A stretch of DNA of 64,000 nucleotides from Aradus depressus (GCA_963662175.1 OY759214.1:4588001-4652000), one strand, 5' to 3'; shown: positions 42,999-55,313, counted from the first letter of the stretch. Program-made: numbers and translations. Notes: generated by a model not told the origin, from the letters alone.

Positions 42999-44232
42999 TG
43001 TAGCATTATCCTGATTACACCAATTATTTGCGTCATAATCGGGTTTACGAACAAAGAAATGAGGTTGCGAGAAGCTGCCACCAAAGACAGTAGTAGCACT
43101 GTCCAGAGGCTCTACTTGGGTCAGAACAGATATAGTTCAATTTTTAGCGGATGCATCTTAATGAAGGACATCCTGGGCAGGTGCAGCTTGTTTAAACTAT
43201 ATCGGGGACAAAGGAAAGTACGAACAAAGAAGACTCTAGGCTCCTCCCCATATGACGTAGGTGGGCAGTTTGGGCCAATGAACAGGCATCACGACCGGTT
43301 TTCTCCCCACCACAATCTCATCAGAGCTACCCAAAAAGCTGTGTTCACATCGCTAGTCTTGCGACTGATACCGGGTGGGCTCCACGTCGCTCCGAGTGCC
43401 GATTTATCTAGAAATCTTTATAAGTGCAAAATGTAGTCATACAGTTCAATTATTACGAGTCTTGCGACTGATACCGGGTGGACTCCACGTCGCTCTCAGT
43501 GCCGATTTATATAGAAATTTTCTAAGTTGAAAGTAGTCATACAGTTTAATTATTAGCTAGTCTTGCGACTGATACCGGGTGGACTCCACATCGCTCTAGT
43601 CCAGCAATGGATCCCTGTCGGAATCCACGTTATTCTGCGTTCCGATTTTGAGATGAGATGCCAGCCATTTATTTCCACATTGAAGAGATACTCCGTTCAA
43701 AACATCACCCACCTTTAGACGCACCAGGACATCATTTCATCGCAGCAGGACAGGAATGAGGAATTCAACTAAGAGGTTTTATTTTTCAAATATTCATGGA
43801 TTGCCAGTAAAGTCATATAAAGGACTAATAATGCCCTACAGACAAATTTTCAACTGTCACCTTTTGCCCATAAGGCTTCACTATTAGATTAATTATTTCT
43901 TTTCATTATTATCCTAGTATTCATTTAATGCTCAATTTTTGTGTCATAATAAATATGTGTTCATTTTAATTTTTTTGTTTCAATCACCCAGACTATATGC
44001 ATGCTACTCCAGGGTGGTCAAATATAATTAACAAAGAGTTAGTTATAAGTGATCCCCAACAACTATCTTGAAGCTATTCTGATACTGAGGAAGTGGAGGT
44101 TATTCAGGCAACATTTCATTTAAAGTCGCGATACTTTTAATGTTTAATCTATTAGCTTTTGCTCGAAATTAATATATCAATTTTTTTTTAATAATCCACA
44201 AATAATCCACTTCACCGGTAGCAGGTAGGTTT
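42999..44232 (+). repeat. LTR-like dispersed repeat, type A, copy 2
   Basis: This counterpart of 21282-22675 starts TGTAGCATTATCCTGATTAC and ends ..TTCACCGGTAGCAGGTAGG. It contains three tandem subrepeats starting AGTCTTGCGACTGATACCGG (about 43355, 43457 and 43559). No polypurine tract is evident upstream, so it may be a solo LTR. Confidence 0.65.
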
Positions 44233-44349
44233 CAATATATTATTATTTATTTTATATTTTAAAGAATACATTTCGCCTAGTCGCATATTGATTACATTAC
44301 ACCCTTTCATGTACCTGATACACTTAATTCCTTTTTTTTGTCTCAAGAT

Positions 44350-44601
44350 TTACTCGTTACGGATATCAGGACGGTCTATATGTGCCTCATGTCGGATGAG
44401 TTCCGGTCCAGTATGAAAAAGAATTATTCTGATAAGTCTCATGTAAGTTTTTTTATCAATACAAGTAGGTTTATAATTAAGTTGGCCCTTGCTTAAAATT
44501 AACACATTCTCTAATCCCTCCCAACCAAAGAGGCTCCACTCAGGTTCATAGCTAGTCATCCCGCCATCAAGTCTCCTAGCGTAGTAGCCAGTAGTCTAAC
44601 C
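44350..44601 (-). CDS. Orphan ORF with coding-like composition
   Basis: On the minus strand an 84-codon frame runs from a stop near 44601 to TAA at 44350. It includes GYYARRLDGGMTSYEPEWSL, FGWEGLENVLILSKGQLNY and LIRHEAHIDRPDIRNE. The mix of Trp, Tyr, Gly and charged residues looks like real protein rather than AT-rich noise, but no family is recognised. It could be an exon or an element fragment. It ends close to the Jockey insertion at 44621. Confidence 0.3.
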
Positions 44602-44620
44602 AATAAGTAGTGAACATTAT

Positions 44621-44882
44621 TTTTTTTTATTTTATTTATTATTTTTTTTTTTTTTTTGCAATCTATATACAATACATACATAATGAGCAAATATGTGGAC
44701 AAAAAATAAAAATAACGTCACTTGATGGGAGAAGCCAGCCAGCGCTGACACTCCCTCGAAAGTTAATTTTCACCATTCACTATCCTCAGAGAAGATCGCG
44801 AGGCCACCTCCTGTTCAAGCGGCGGGGAGGATTGTCAGGATGGGAATGATAGGATAGGGCTTGAGCGAGAGGATTTGAATGA
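44621..44882 (-). mobile_element. 5'-truncated Jockey fragment with poly(A) tail
   Basis: The minus strand encodes SYHSHPDNPPRRLNRRWPRD and a stop, matching the end of the Jockey fragment at 40096. A short 3' region and a poly(A) tail (T run around 44642-44657) follow. TAGTGAACATTAT flanks it at 44608-44620 and 44883-44895, a 13-bp target duplication. Confidence 0.9.
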
Positions 44883-45354
44883 TAGTGAACATTATAAAAT
44901 AGTAAGCAAACAATGTTTGGAGATCCCAATACTGAAAAATCCTTCTGTTACATGCATACAAAAAAAAAAAAACACTACATTGAAGAAGGGGTTATGTTGG
45001 AGTTCATTTGGAATATCCCAGCTTTCAAACGTTTTATAACATTCAGTTTCAGAATTACATAGCATGGAGATACAGACAGAAGATTATCGAGAAATGTCTA
45101 CCTACCTCATCACGAAGTCCATCGCCGGCAGGTAATGTGTATGCTATTCTATTAAAGCAGATTCATACAAGACTGGTCTAGGATCGGTCTGCAGCTAGCC
45201 TAGACCGTCTATATTCACACATTATAGAATGGACTGGGACCAGACTGGACTGGCAACAGAAATTCTCTTCTGTCTACCCACTCCCTCAGGTTATCGCTCA
45301 GTGCATAACAGTCCCTCGACATCCCGCATAGACCAGGGGGCTTATCTTCGATGG

Positions 45355-46250
45355 AAAAGGGGTTGGTAGTGACAGGAGCGCTGTCCTACAGAAAATCAGC
45401 AAAGTAAACTTCTATCGATCAGTTCCCTGTCGTGTCTGTTTCAGCCTTCCCTTCCACTCTCGCGCATGCACAATACCCCATGTAAGAGAGCTATTGTATT
45501 GCAGTTTATTTCGTCATATTAAACATCACAGTCGATTTCTGAACGTTTTGATGAGAAAGCTCTATTTTGGTAGTGACAGGAGTGCTGTTCTGCGGAGAAA
45601 CAGTAAAATAAACTTCTATTGGTCAGTTCCCCGTCGTGTCTGTTTCAGTTTTCCCTTCCACTCTCGCGCATGCACAATACCCCATGTAAGAGAGCTATTT
45701 TATTGCAGTTTATTTCGTCATATTAAACATCACAGTCGATTTCTGAACGTTTTGATGAGAAAGCTCTATTCTGGTAGTGACAGGAGTGCTGTTCTGCGGA
45801 GAAACAGTAAAATAAACTTCTATTGGTCAGTTCCCCGTCGTGTCTGTTTCAGTTTTCCCTTCCACTCTCGCGCATGCACAATACCCCATGTAAGAGAGCT
45901 ATTTTATTGCAGTTTATTTCGTCATATTAAACATCACAGTCGATTTCTGAACGTTTTGATGAGAAAGCTCTATTCTGGTAGTGACAGGAGCGCTGTTCTG
46001 CGGAGAATCAGTAAAATAAACTTCTATTGGTCAGTTCCCCGTCATGTCTGTTTCAGTTTTCCCTTCCAATCCGCGCATGCACAATGCCCCATGCAGGCAA
46101 GCTATTATATTGCAGTTTATTTCGACTTATTGAAGATCACAGTGGATTTCTAAACGTTTTTATGAGAAGGCTCTATTTTGGTAGTGACAGGAGCGCTGTT
46201 CTGCGGAGAAACAGTAAAATAAACTTCTATTGGTCAGTTCCCCGTAGTAG
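45355..46250 (+). repeat. 204-bp satellite, array 1
   Basis: The unit GATGAGAAAGCTCTATT.TGGTAGTGACAGG recurs at 45550, 45754 and 45958, then at 46161, with a partial copy from about 45357. The period is 204 bases, or 68 codons, with one 203-base step. One plus-strand frame (45494-46153) stays open across three units. The same unit forms a second array at 57335-57950. Whether the open frame means coding is doubtful. Confidence 0.9.
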
Positions 46251-46374
46251 AGTATAAAGGCCGGTTGAGTCACACAAGGGGGGGGAGCAGAGTTTCGGAG
46301 CAGAATTGAGCAGGAGCAGAATTGAGAAGGAGCAGAGTTTCGGAGGTGGAGGTGGATCTGTGACAACCTTTGAC

Positions 46375-46870
46375 CCCCACCCCCACCCTCTCCAGCTCCG
46401 AATCACCCACCATCGTACATCCCCATCTCAAATCTCCACTCTCCCCTTTGAATCACCTACCATCGTACTTCCCCACCTAAATAAATTTCCACACTCCCTC
46501 TAAACCCCAATAAGTTTCCACTCTCCCCTTTGAATCACCTACCATCGTACTTCCCCAACTAAATAAGTTTCCGCTCTCCCTCTAAACCCCAATAACTTTC
46601 CACTCTCCCCTTTGAATCACCTACCATCGTACTTCCCCATCTCGATAAGTTTCCGCTCTCCCTTTAAACCCCAATAAGTTTCCGCTCTCCCCTCTGAATC
46701 ACCTACCAATTTACATCCCCATCTCGATAAGTTTCCACTCTCCCCTTTGAATCACCCAACATCGTACATCCCCACCTCAATAAGTGTCCACTCTCCCTCT
46801 AAACCTCAATAAGTTTCCACTCTCCCTCTACACGCAATAAGTTTCCACGCTCCCTCTAAACCCTACTTTA
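46375..46870 (+). repeat. CT-rich degenerate tandem repeat
   Basis: Units of about 80-85 bases are built from CCCCTTTGAATCACCTACCA, TCGTACTTCCCCA and AATAAGTTTCCACTCTCCC. The strand is strongly pyrimidine-biased. Similar words persist weakly to about 48960. Confidence 0.8.
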
Positions 46871-46982
46871 AATTTTTATCCCACCCCTAAATTTTTTTTA
46901 ATTAGCCCACTAGCGCTCTCAAGCGTCTAGAAATCAAATTATTATTGATATTAAATCAACTTAAGAAAAAAAAAAAAAACAT

Positions 46983-47055
46983 ACCTGACGGGATTCGAAC
47001 TCACCACCTTCCAATTTGGAGTCTGGCTTGCTAACCCCTCGTCTATCATGACATG
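46983..47055 (-). other. tRNA-like SINE head
   Basis: The minus strand has an A-box-like TAGACGAGGGGTTAGCA and a B-box GTGAGTTCGAATCCC at tRNA-like spacing. Acceptor and T-stem pairing is poor, so it is not a functional tRNA. It is more likely the head of a SINE or a tRNA pseudogene. Confidence 0.5.
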
Positions 47056-47059
47056 GTTA

Positions 47060-49082
47060 ATGAAGGGAGCTAAAATCTAGGTATATAACGTTCAAGTCAT
47101 ACATTTTCAGATATCAAGTAACAATTATGGTATATTCTGGGGTAGTAATGATTATTCCTATCGATTATTAATAATTAACATTTTTTTTAAGTCTGATTTC
47201 GTGACCTTGAACAGGCACTTGCGTGATCAAGCATGTCGAACCCTGCATTCGTGTAGCCTACCTTATCATGTCCTATCATCATCATTGTATTCAGTATTAT
47301 TTTAAACTGGAGTATTATGATGGAAAAATCGCCTACCTACAATTTTGAGCATGCCGTCCTTCGGTGTCTTGAATAGTATTGCATTTAAAAATATAATTCA
47401 AAGCTCGTCATATTGAGTATGTTGTCCGATTGGAGTAATATGTGCGAAAAAAATCATTTATCTTCAATTCCGAGCACGCTGTCCTTTGGTGTTATTTGTG
47501 AATTCTTGTTTTTTTATATCTACTATGGTTTGGAAATGACCTTCGTATCTGAAGAGGTTAAGTCGTTGTCGACATGTCGAGACCTGTTGTTGCAGGCATA
47601 CTTCACCATCATATACACAAAGAATACAAATTTTAGGATATTGGGACAAGAATAAAAAATACACCTAATTTTTGTATATTGTATGTATTTCATATTATAA
47701 TTTCAATGTTTTCTTGATTCTTCCATCGTTCGCGTTTGCATATCTGTCGAATAAGCCTTCCAGCCCCACATGGCGTTTCCTTGAGCTCAAAGTCCCAAAC
47801 CTTCTTGTTTTTCTTCAGAGATCGGTCCAGTGTCTTTCTAGTCATCATGAATGGATTTTTGTTTTGTAAAACATTCCTTATATCCCCACGACAATTAACA
47901 CATCCAATGTGCTTCCCCACCTCAATACCCTCGCTCCCCCTCCGAATCACTACTCTCTATCTTCAGTATAGCGGCGTAGCCAATCCATCTCAATTTTCTC
48001 ACTTATACTTCCCCACCTCATTCTCCCTTTAAACCTTTTACTCAGACCCACATCCAAGCAATTTTCTTTAGATTTCATCATAGTCCACTACTCTTAGCAC
48101 CATCATTCTTCGCCCCTGTTCAACACCTACAACCTCTCTAGATCGTCTGACATTTTCATCATAACCCGGTCTACCCATACATAAACCTACATTCTACGTC
48201 CATTAGCCTCTCCCTCTGAATCAGTCATACGTACCCACCTCAAATCACCTTCAATGCACATACCCACATCAATTATTCTAAAACATAATCTTTAATTATA
48301 GTTCTACTTCCTCAGACCAATTGTACTTCTTCCAATCCGGCAGAGTCTTTGCAACCCACACCTAATCCTCATGTCTTTCTTCTAATTTTTATGACTCACT
48401 TCTACTTCCCCACATCAATTGTCTAATTTTTTTCTCAATTGTCCTTACCAATTTTCTGCTCTCTACTTCTAAAACCTTTTACTTATACATACCCGTCCAT
48501 ACACGCGGAGTAATCTTTAGATCTAGATGTACCGTTCCATGGATACATTCTTAGACTAACATGCAGCATATTTTCCTTACGTTTTGTTACATGCTACTTC
48601 TCATCTCCAGCACTTAACTTACTTAGCATCTCTACTGTATTCCAATCGTTTATAGCGGTCAAAACAATTTCTTTTTCCTTCCACCAACCGTCCTCTACTG
48701 TAATTGCTCTCCTAACCTTCTCAAACCCCCGCACAATTCTGGCAACGACCAATCCATCCCAATATTCTGCTCTCCACTTCTACTTCCCCCAACATCATAT
48801 CAAGCCAGAACCCTACAAGTGTAGACTACTACCCCCCGTCAACATTTCTTTCTCATTCAAACCACTTCTATCCCACCTCTCACTCAGACATACCTACACA
48901 CTTGCACCACCCAAGGGATTTTCATCATCATCGTCCAGCCAGTATCAGTTTTATTTTTAGCCTTTTCTTTTGCATGTCCCAAAACCATTCACCCAACTCC
49001 TCTTCACTCATATCACTACAAACCTATTCGATATTCATACTTCCAATCCTCTGATCCTAGGACCCCGGTATACGCCAGGCCT
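47060..49082. other. No supported gene; CT-rich intergenic or intronic DNA
   Basis: Only short ORFs under 100 codons occur, with no recognised domain. From 47880 the plus strand is rich in short C/T blocks resembling the repeat at 46375-46870. Confidence 0.5.
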
Positions 49083-51730
49083 TCATTTACACCATATGTT
49101 ATACAAATTTAAATGCTCATCCCTACCTAAACCAAGTTTTCTAAAAAAACGTATGTAAATAGTTTGTATTGTGTCGGGTACTGTGTGTATCATAAGATCG
49201 TTATGAAGTGTTCTGTTGTTTATGTATGGGGGGCATTGTGTTATCAGTCTGAGGGTTTTTGACTGAAATGCCTGAATTCGTTTGATGTTGGATGTTTTTG
49301 CTGAACCGTATATCTGTGATCCGTATGTCCATAATGGTCTAAGTAAGTAAGTATAACAGTTCCGTTTTTGTGTCATGTCTAATTTTGATCGTCTATTTAG
49401 AAGTCCGTAGAGTATTTTGAGTCGACGGTTCAGCGTGTTTCGTGTGAGACGTGTGTGAGGATTCCATGTCAGTCTTCGATCCAATGTCAGTCCTAGGTAT
49501 CGTACAGTATTAGTTTGAGGGAGGGGCTTGTCGTAGATGAAAACGGGGGGGCATGTTTCTCGTCGAAGTGTAAATGTGATGTGCTGTGATTTTTCTGTAT
49601 TTAGTTTGATTTTTCATGTGTTGCACCAGTTTTCAATTTGTGTGAGATGGTGTTGTAGTGTAAATGAGGCGTGTATGTGAAGGTCAGCAGCAGCTAAGAT
49701 GGCGGTGTCATCGGCGTATGTAGCTGTCATTGTGTGGATGGAGGTGGGCATGTCAGATGTGTATATTGTATATAATAAAGGAGCTAAGACAGAACCCTGC
49801 GGTACACCCGCCAATATGGGTCTTATTGAGGAGATAGCAGAGCCCTGACGGACGGCGAAGTATCTGTTTGTTATGAATGAATGATTAAATAATATGTGTG
49901 AGGAAGCAACGGTCTCAATTTATAAAGAAGTCCCGCGTGCCAAACTCGGTCAAAAGCCTGACTTACATCAAGGAACGCCCCCGTTGCGTAAAACTTTCTT
50001 TCTAGGGCAGACTCCACGTAATCCACAACCCTGTGTAACTGGTGTATTGTGGAGTGTTCTGAGCGGAAGCCAAACTGATGATGAGGAAGTGTTTGCTGAC
50101 TGGAAAGAATAGTTATGAGCCTTTTGTATAGTAATTTCTCGAAGAGTTTAGAACATAGTGGAAGACGACTGATAGGTCGGTAGGAGGAAGGAGAGTGTTC
50201 TGGCTTCTTTGATTTTAGTATCATAAGAATGTGTGAGAGTTTCCATTGAATTGGAAAGCGTGTTGTGCGTAGTATGCAGTTAAACAGGGTTGTCAGGAAC
50301 ACGACAGCTTTCCGAGGTAATTCCTTGAGAACTTCAGCCGTAATGAGGTCATACCCTGGGGACTTCTTTTTGGGGAGGTGTTGAATTTCAAATGCGACTT
50401 CAGAAGGTGTGAATGATTTGGGAGGGAGTGAAAGGGGTAATGGGATATGTAGTGTTTGTGAGACATGTGTTTCATGTGTTAAATCATGCATGTCTGAATG
50501 AGGTGTGAAGGTTTGTGTGAGATGGGAGGCGAAGCGCTCTGCTTTCTCCTCGTCTGTTATGGCCCATGAGTCATTGTCATATCGCAGAGGTACTGACGTT
50601 GCTGGTTGACGCAGCACCCGACGAGTTTTTCGCCAGAGACTGCCATTTTCAGCATTCAAGTTGGAGAAGTAAGTATCAAATTTAGCTTTTCGAAATAGTT
50701 TAATTTCCGTCTTCAGTTTGTTATTCAGTCGATTGTATATCTGTTTGTCAGTCGGTAGTCTGGAGGATTGCCATATCTGCCGTGCTCTCCGCTTCTCCCT
50801 GATCAACCTGCGAATGTACTCTGGGTAAGCCGGTAGATCTTGCCTGGAAGCCAGCTTTGAGGGAAATGATGAAGACCATGCGGCTTCCTGAACACTACAT
50901 GTGTAGAACTCCACTGCTTGCTCTAGCTCCTCCTCTGTCTTTAGGGAATATGGTACAGAGAGCTTAGCGTTTAACGTTTCCCTGAATAACTCCCAGTCCA
51001 TCAGTCCTGGAGTTAGCGTCGGTTTACTCTCCTTTTGAGACGGCTCCGCCCAGACGTTTAAAAACACCGGTGAATGATCCGAAGAGAGGTCGGTCGTGAT
51101 GCTGACAGATGATGGCATACCTCTTAAACCTTTGTGTACAAAAAAGTCAAGTAGGTCTGGTAATTTGCGTCTTGAAGTTGGCCAGTATGTTGGTGTACTC
51201 GGTGAAGTGGTTTGTAAGTTGTCATTGTTGATTGTAGTATTGAGACTCCTTCCCCTCGGTGTACAGAGCCGCGAGCCCCATTGCTGGTGTTTGGCATTGT
51301 AGTCTCCACCGGCAATGAAACAGGATCCCCATTTCCTGAAAAATGCTGAAAATGTAGCAGGAGCTATGGCGAACCTCGGAGGGCAATAAACGGCAACAAG
51401 GTTAATCTTTTTGTGTCGTATATGTAGAGTGATAGCTGCTGCCTGGATGTGAGGTGTGGTTACGTTCGGAAGTGGGTAGTGTGTGAGTGAGGACTTTATG
51501 ACAACAGCTGCCCCGCCGTGACTAGTGTCGTCAGGATGATCAGCTCGATGTATAGTATAGTTCCGGAAAGACAATTTTGATTTGGACGTCAGGTGGGTTT
51601 CAGAGATTAGGGCAACGTCAATCCGTCTGTCATGTAGAAGTATGTCCAGTTCGTTTTTATGTTGTATAAGTCCGTTCGCATTCCACAGAAGAACTGACAA
51701 GGAACCAATGGTGAGTGAATTAGTGTGCAT
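49083..51730 (-). pseudogene. Jockey ORF2: endonuclease and reverse transcriptase, broken
   Basis: The first 619 codons are open. Residues of about 10-230 form an APE-type endonuclease (LLWNANGL, LISETHL, GGDYNAKHQQWGS, SDHSPVFL). From about residue 440 the reverse transcriptase follows (KSPGYDLITAEVL, YRPISRLPLCSKLFEKLL, HHQFGFRSEHSTIHQL, FLDVSQAFDRVWHAGLLYK). A frameshift at about 49871-49890 moves the frame. VPQGSVLAPLLYTIY and the catalytic TYADDTAIL lie beyond it. A TGA at 49614-49616, probably from TGG, interrupts the next segment. The thumb region (VRYLGLTLDRRLTWNPH) then runs to 49083. It cannot make a full enzyme. Confidence 0.92.
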
Positions 51731-53033
51731 ACTGTGTGAATAGTTGTGTCATTTGTGATAACTGTGAAAGGAGGGTGACAAGGGGCTGGATGATAGTTTG
51801 TAGACTTGATAAAAAGTTATTAAAATGTGGAGGGATACCATTATTAGGAGGTGACCACTGGGACCCTTCCTCTCCCATGCCCCCTGACGGAGGATCGGAT
51901 CTGTCCAGTCCAGAAGTTCTCTGACGTCGAAGGGAATCTGCGTAGCTAGATTTCCTTTCTGTAGCGGGTGGTGGACGGAAGGCACTGACATGTGGCCGCC
52001 CAGTCGCTGCAGGATGAGTCGCCGGAGTTGGTTGAGTCCTTTGAGGCATGACGGGAAAAGCTGTTGAATTCATCGGCGGCGTAAACCTCTTGTTGTCTAC
52101 TGGAGTAGAAGAAATTGTCCGTCGATTTCGAAGTTCTTGGTAGACAATGCACCCCCTGTAGTTGGCAGGGTGAGAGCCCTTGCAGTTGGCACATGTGGCT
52201 GCAGTGGTTCTTGGTTTCTGGCATGTACCAGAGACATGGTCCTGACCGCACCGCACGCACTTATGGCGCAGTCTGCAAAATGATTGGGTGTGTCCGTACG
52301 ACTGACATCTTTTGCACTGGACTATAGACCCTGTTCTATAGGGTTCCTCTACTGTCACTTTGCAGTACAGTAAAGATTTAATATCAAAGATATTTTCGTT
52401 AAATGTCTTCGGTTCTATGTCGATAAAAAATAGTGGGAGGGGGACATTGATTGGAGCGGAGTCGGGCACACTGGGGTCTTGTTGGAGCCATGATTTCTTG
52501 TAGACATTCATGACTCCTTTCACCTGATAACCCTTCTCACTGAAGGCTGCGATGATCTCCTCCTTGTCGGACGAAGGATGAAGGCCACGAACTACCACCC
52601 TCGGCACCTTTTCCGACTTCAGTTGATAAGTGTGATACTCAACTTTATGGTTATCGAGAAGATGGATGAATGCCCTATAGTGTTCGGGCTTCGTGGGATA
52701 TAAGGTAATCCCTCTTGTCGTGGCTTTCAATATGAAGGAATCGGGCCCAGAAGTTTTAATTAATTCTTCAATGAAGTGCTTGCAACTGGTCACTTCATCT
52801 TTAATGAAAATAGGAGGAGGTTTCTCGAAAGTTTCCTTTACTGTCTCCATGTTGTCATCTTTTGTTGCTAATGGAGTGTAAGGGTTACTTACAGGAATGG
52901 TGTCTGCAGGACGAGCGATTTTCCTTGGGTCTCTATTTTCTATAGCGGACCTCTTTCTGGAAAATGCTTTTTGCCACGGTGTGATTACGGGCACAGCATT
53001 GTTGACTTCTTTCTTTTCCTCAATGGTTGCCAT
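51720..53033 (-). CDS. Jockey ORF1 Gag-like nucleic-acid-binding protein
   Basis: An intact 437-residue ORF. Residues of about 85-235 contain a segment typical of the zinc-knuckle-associated region of Jockey Gag proteins (ITLYPTKPEHYRAFIHLL, PRVVVRGLHPSSDKEEIIAA). Three Cys/His knuckles follow: CKRCQSYGHTQSFC, CVRCGQDHVSGTC and CANCKGSHPANYRGC. The C-terminal part is Pro/Ser/Thr-rich. Family members bind the element's RNA as part of the ribonucleoprotein. The start is the first ATG after the A-rich leader. The stop overlaps the ORF2 start by 11 bases (ATGCACACTAA), suggesting coupled translation. Confidence 0.88.
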   Translation of the reverse strand: MATIEEKKEVNNAVPVITPWQKAFSRKRSAIENRDPRKIARPADTIPVSNPYTPLATKDDNMETVKETFEKPPPIFIKDEVTSCKHFIEELIKTSGPDSFILKATTRGITLYPTKPEHYRAFIHLLDNHKVEYHTYQLKSEKVPRVVVRGLHPSSDKEEIIAAFSEKGYQVKGVMNVYKKSWLQQDPSVPDSAPINVPLPLFFIDIEPKTFNENIFDIKSLLYCKVTVEEPYRTGSIVQCKRCQSYGHTQSFCRLRHKCVRCGQDHVSGTCQKPRTTAATCANCKGSHPANYRGCIVYQELRNRRTISSTPVDNKRFTPPMNSTAFPVMPQRTQPTPATHPAATGRPHVSAFRPPPATERKSSYADSLRRQRTSGLDRSDPPSGGMGEEGSQWSPPNNGIPPHFNNFLSSLQTIIQPLVTLLSQLSQMTQLFTQYAH

Positions 53034-53039
53034 TAAATG

Positions 53040-53968
53040 AAATAGAAGAAAATAATAATAAAAAAAAAAAAAATAATAAAAAAAAATTAATTAAAAAAAA
53101 AAAATAATAATAAATAAATAAATAAAAATCACCTAGCTTACGATGTTTTGACTTGCATTATGAAAAAGTTCTTAAACAAAACAAAACAACTCAAACCAAA
53201 AATAAGATAAGATTTTAAACAAATTTAACAGAATATACTTTTTTAACAAAAATATTGAAGAGCACAAAAAAAAAAGATGTTTACTATATCAATATCACAG
53301 CTGTTCTCAAGACGGAAGTGAACGAATTCATTCAACAGAACATCGAAGAGTAGTATATAGTGACAAAAAACCAACAAAAAAATTCAACCTTCCTAAACCC
53401 GTAAAAGTAATAATATAATAGGTTAATACCTCTGTCTAAGGAAAATATGACGTTTTTACGTTTGGTCGGGTATAAAGTTCTGTCATCAACGTATAGATGT
53501 TAGATTTGGATAGTTCAAAGAGGGGTTCGGGTATCATTTTCATTACCGAAACCATCGGGGGTATAGATGGAATAAGAAAATCTGTTCGACATGAAAACAC
53601 TCACACTTTGCCATCATATAGGTTTATCTATTTAAAAGGTAGATTTTTTCAAGGACAATGGGACAACGACAGTTGCAACATTCTAAAAGCGGTTTTTGTT
53701 CAATTCCAGTGCTTCCTGGGTAATAATTCGGACTATATTTTGAAGGATATATCAATAATGGGCATTAACTTTATTGGGAATAGGTACACAGCATATCACA
53801 AACGAAAAGATTATTAGAAAGAATCAAATCGAATGCTGTGAGGTTGAAGGCTTGGAGAGGCTATAAACGCACGCAGGTCGTATGAGTGAAGGATTGGAGA
53901 GTTTATAGACGCCCGGAGACCAGTGTGATCACCCGCAGTTCTAAATGTTGAAAACACTGATTTGAGGG
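53040..53968. other. A-rich leader and unassigned sequence
   Basis: 53040-53140 is (AAT)n- and A-rich and may belong to the Jockey leader. A plus-strand ORF of 106 codons at 53497-53817 (IIFITETIGGIDGIRKSVRH) has no recognised domain, and its start context is unremarkable. I do not call it a gene. Confidence 0.4.
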
Positions 53969-54320
53969 AAAGTAGGAAAGTAAAATCGTGTTAAGCATAG
54001 TAATATGCCTGTATTTTTGATTTGCAGGTAAAGGGGCATGCCCCCCTCATCATTCATGCTTTGATCCAAAAGTATATATATATTTCAGTTTTCATTTGAC
54101 TATATGCTTATATCATCTCGTTTCTGTGAGCGGTTCTATATCTGCTGGTTAAGTTTAGTTTTTTAGCAGTGTCTTCGCGCACCCCCAAAATCCTGTTTCA
54201 TTGAACCAAATTCAACTCAGTCAAATCAATTCAAATCCCTATATTATACTGCAATATTCTCGCTCAAACATCACTACACTGTCCTAGTCATAACAATATC
54301 CTTATAACTACTGTGATATC

Positions 54321-54560
54321 GCTATATTTATAACGATATCACAGTAGTTATAACGATATCGTTATATTTATAACGATATTACAGTAGTTATAACGATATC
54401 GCTATATTTATAACGATATTACAGTAGTTATAACGATATCGCTATATTTATAACGATATCACAGTAGTTATAACGATATCGCTATATTTATAACGATATC
54501 ACAGTAGTTATAACGATATCGCTATGTTTATAACGATATCAAAGTAGTTATAAGGATATT
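54321..54560. repeat. 40-bp palindrome-rich tandem repeat at the foldback centre
   Basis: Six units of GCTATATTTATAACGATATC plus ACAGTAGTTATAACGATATC occur at exact 40-base steps. Each unit carries the palindrome GATATC twice and can pair with its neighbours, so the whole centre can form branched hairpins. Confidence 0.92.
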
Positions 54561-54779
54561 GTTATGACTAGAAGGACAGTGTAGTGATGTTTGAGCGAGA
54601 ATATTGCAGTATAATATAGGGATTTGAATTGATTTGACTGAGTTGAATTTGGTTCAATGAAACAGGATTTTGGGGATGCGCGAAGGCACTGCTAAAAAAC
54701 TAAACTTAACCAGCAGATATAGAACCGCTCACACAAACGAGATGATATAAGCATATAGTCAAATGAAAACTGAAATATA

Positions 54780-55313
54780 CAGGGTGTCCCAGATAAACGG
54801 GCCACAATCCAAATAATTCGGAAACGAGTAGTGCTAGCAAAATTTTACAAAGAATAAAAGTTGTACGTCTCAACAAGTGGTATGCAGTGGTGTGAAAAAA
54901 AAATGAAAAATTTAATGTAATAGGGCTTAAATGGCCAACGGAAGGAAAGGGTTTCCTTTTAAGCCCTTTAACAATTAACATAATTTAAAAGTACTTAAAA
55001 AGTTGAGAATAACCCCGCAAAAGAAATCTTTGTACCTGTAAAACTACCGGAGATATGTTGGTTCAAAATCTGAAAAGTGTTAAACCCAGTGTTTGACGTG
55101 TTGAACCTTTGAAAAGAGTGAGTATTGTAACTGAAGTTAAGAATGGTTCTTAATGTATTTTTTTCTTTACTTTCATATAAAAATACTCAGATTCTAATAA
55201 TAAAAGGGTAATTTGAGCCATATTTTGAACATTTTGGGAAGATTTGGACAGTATTTTAGGTAATCCATATTACCCAAGAGTCCATACTCTTGCAAATGTT
55301 GGTAAAGGCATTA
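54780..55313. repeat. Left terminal inverted repeat of DD41D transposon
   Basis: Pairs with 56702-57218. Differences are few. The main one is a short extra segment (TCCATATTACCCAAGAG) near 55270 in this copy. Confidence 0.85.

Larger units (their letters stand above)
49083..53033 (-). mobile_element. Jockey-clade non-LTR retrotransposon, near full length but defective
   Basis: Minus strand, with ORF1 (53033-51720) and ORF2 (51730 to 49083) overlapping by 11 bases, the usual two-ORF layout of Jockey elements. ORF1 is intact; ORF2 has one frameshift and one nonsense change. The 3' end lacks the NPPRRL.R.WPRDLL tail found in the fragments at 40096 and 44621, and no poly(A) is clear. A-rich sequence at 53040-53460 may be its 5' leader. 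Confidence 0.9.

Noticed and set aside
46983..47055. Functional tRNA gene on the minus strand
   Set aside because: Box spacing is acceptable, but acceptor and T stems do not pair.
49894..52881. Several plus-strand ORFs of 60-72 codons
   Set aside because: They are antisense shadows of the Jockey ORF1 and ORF2.
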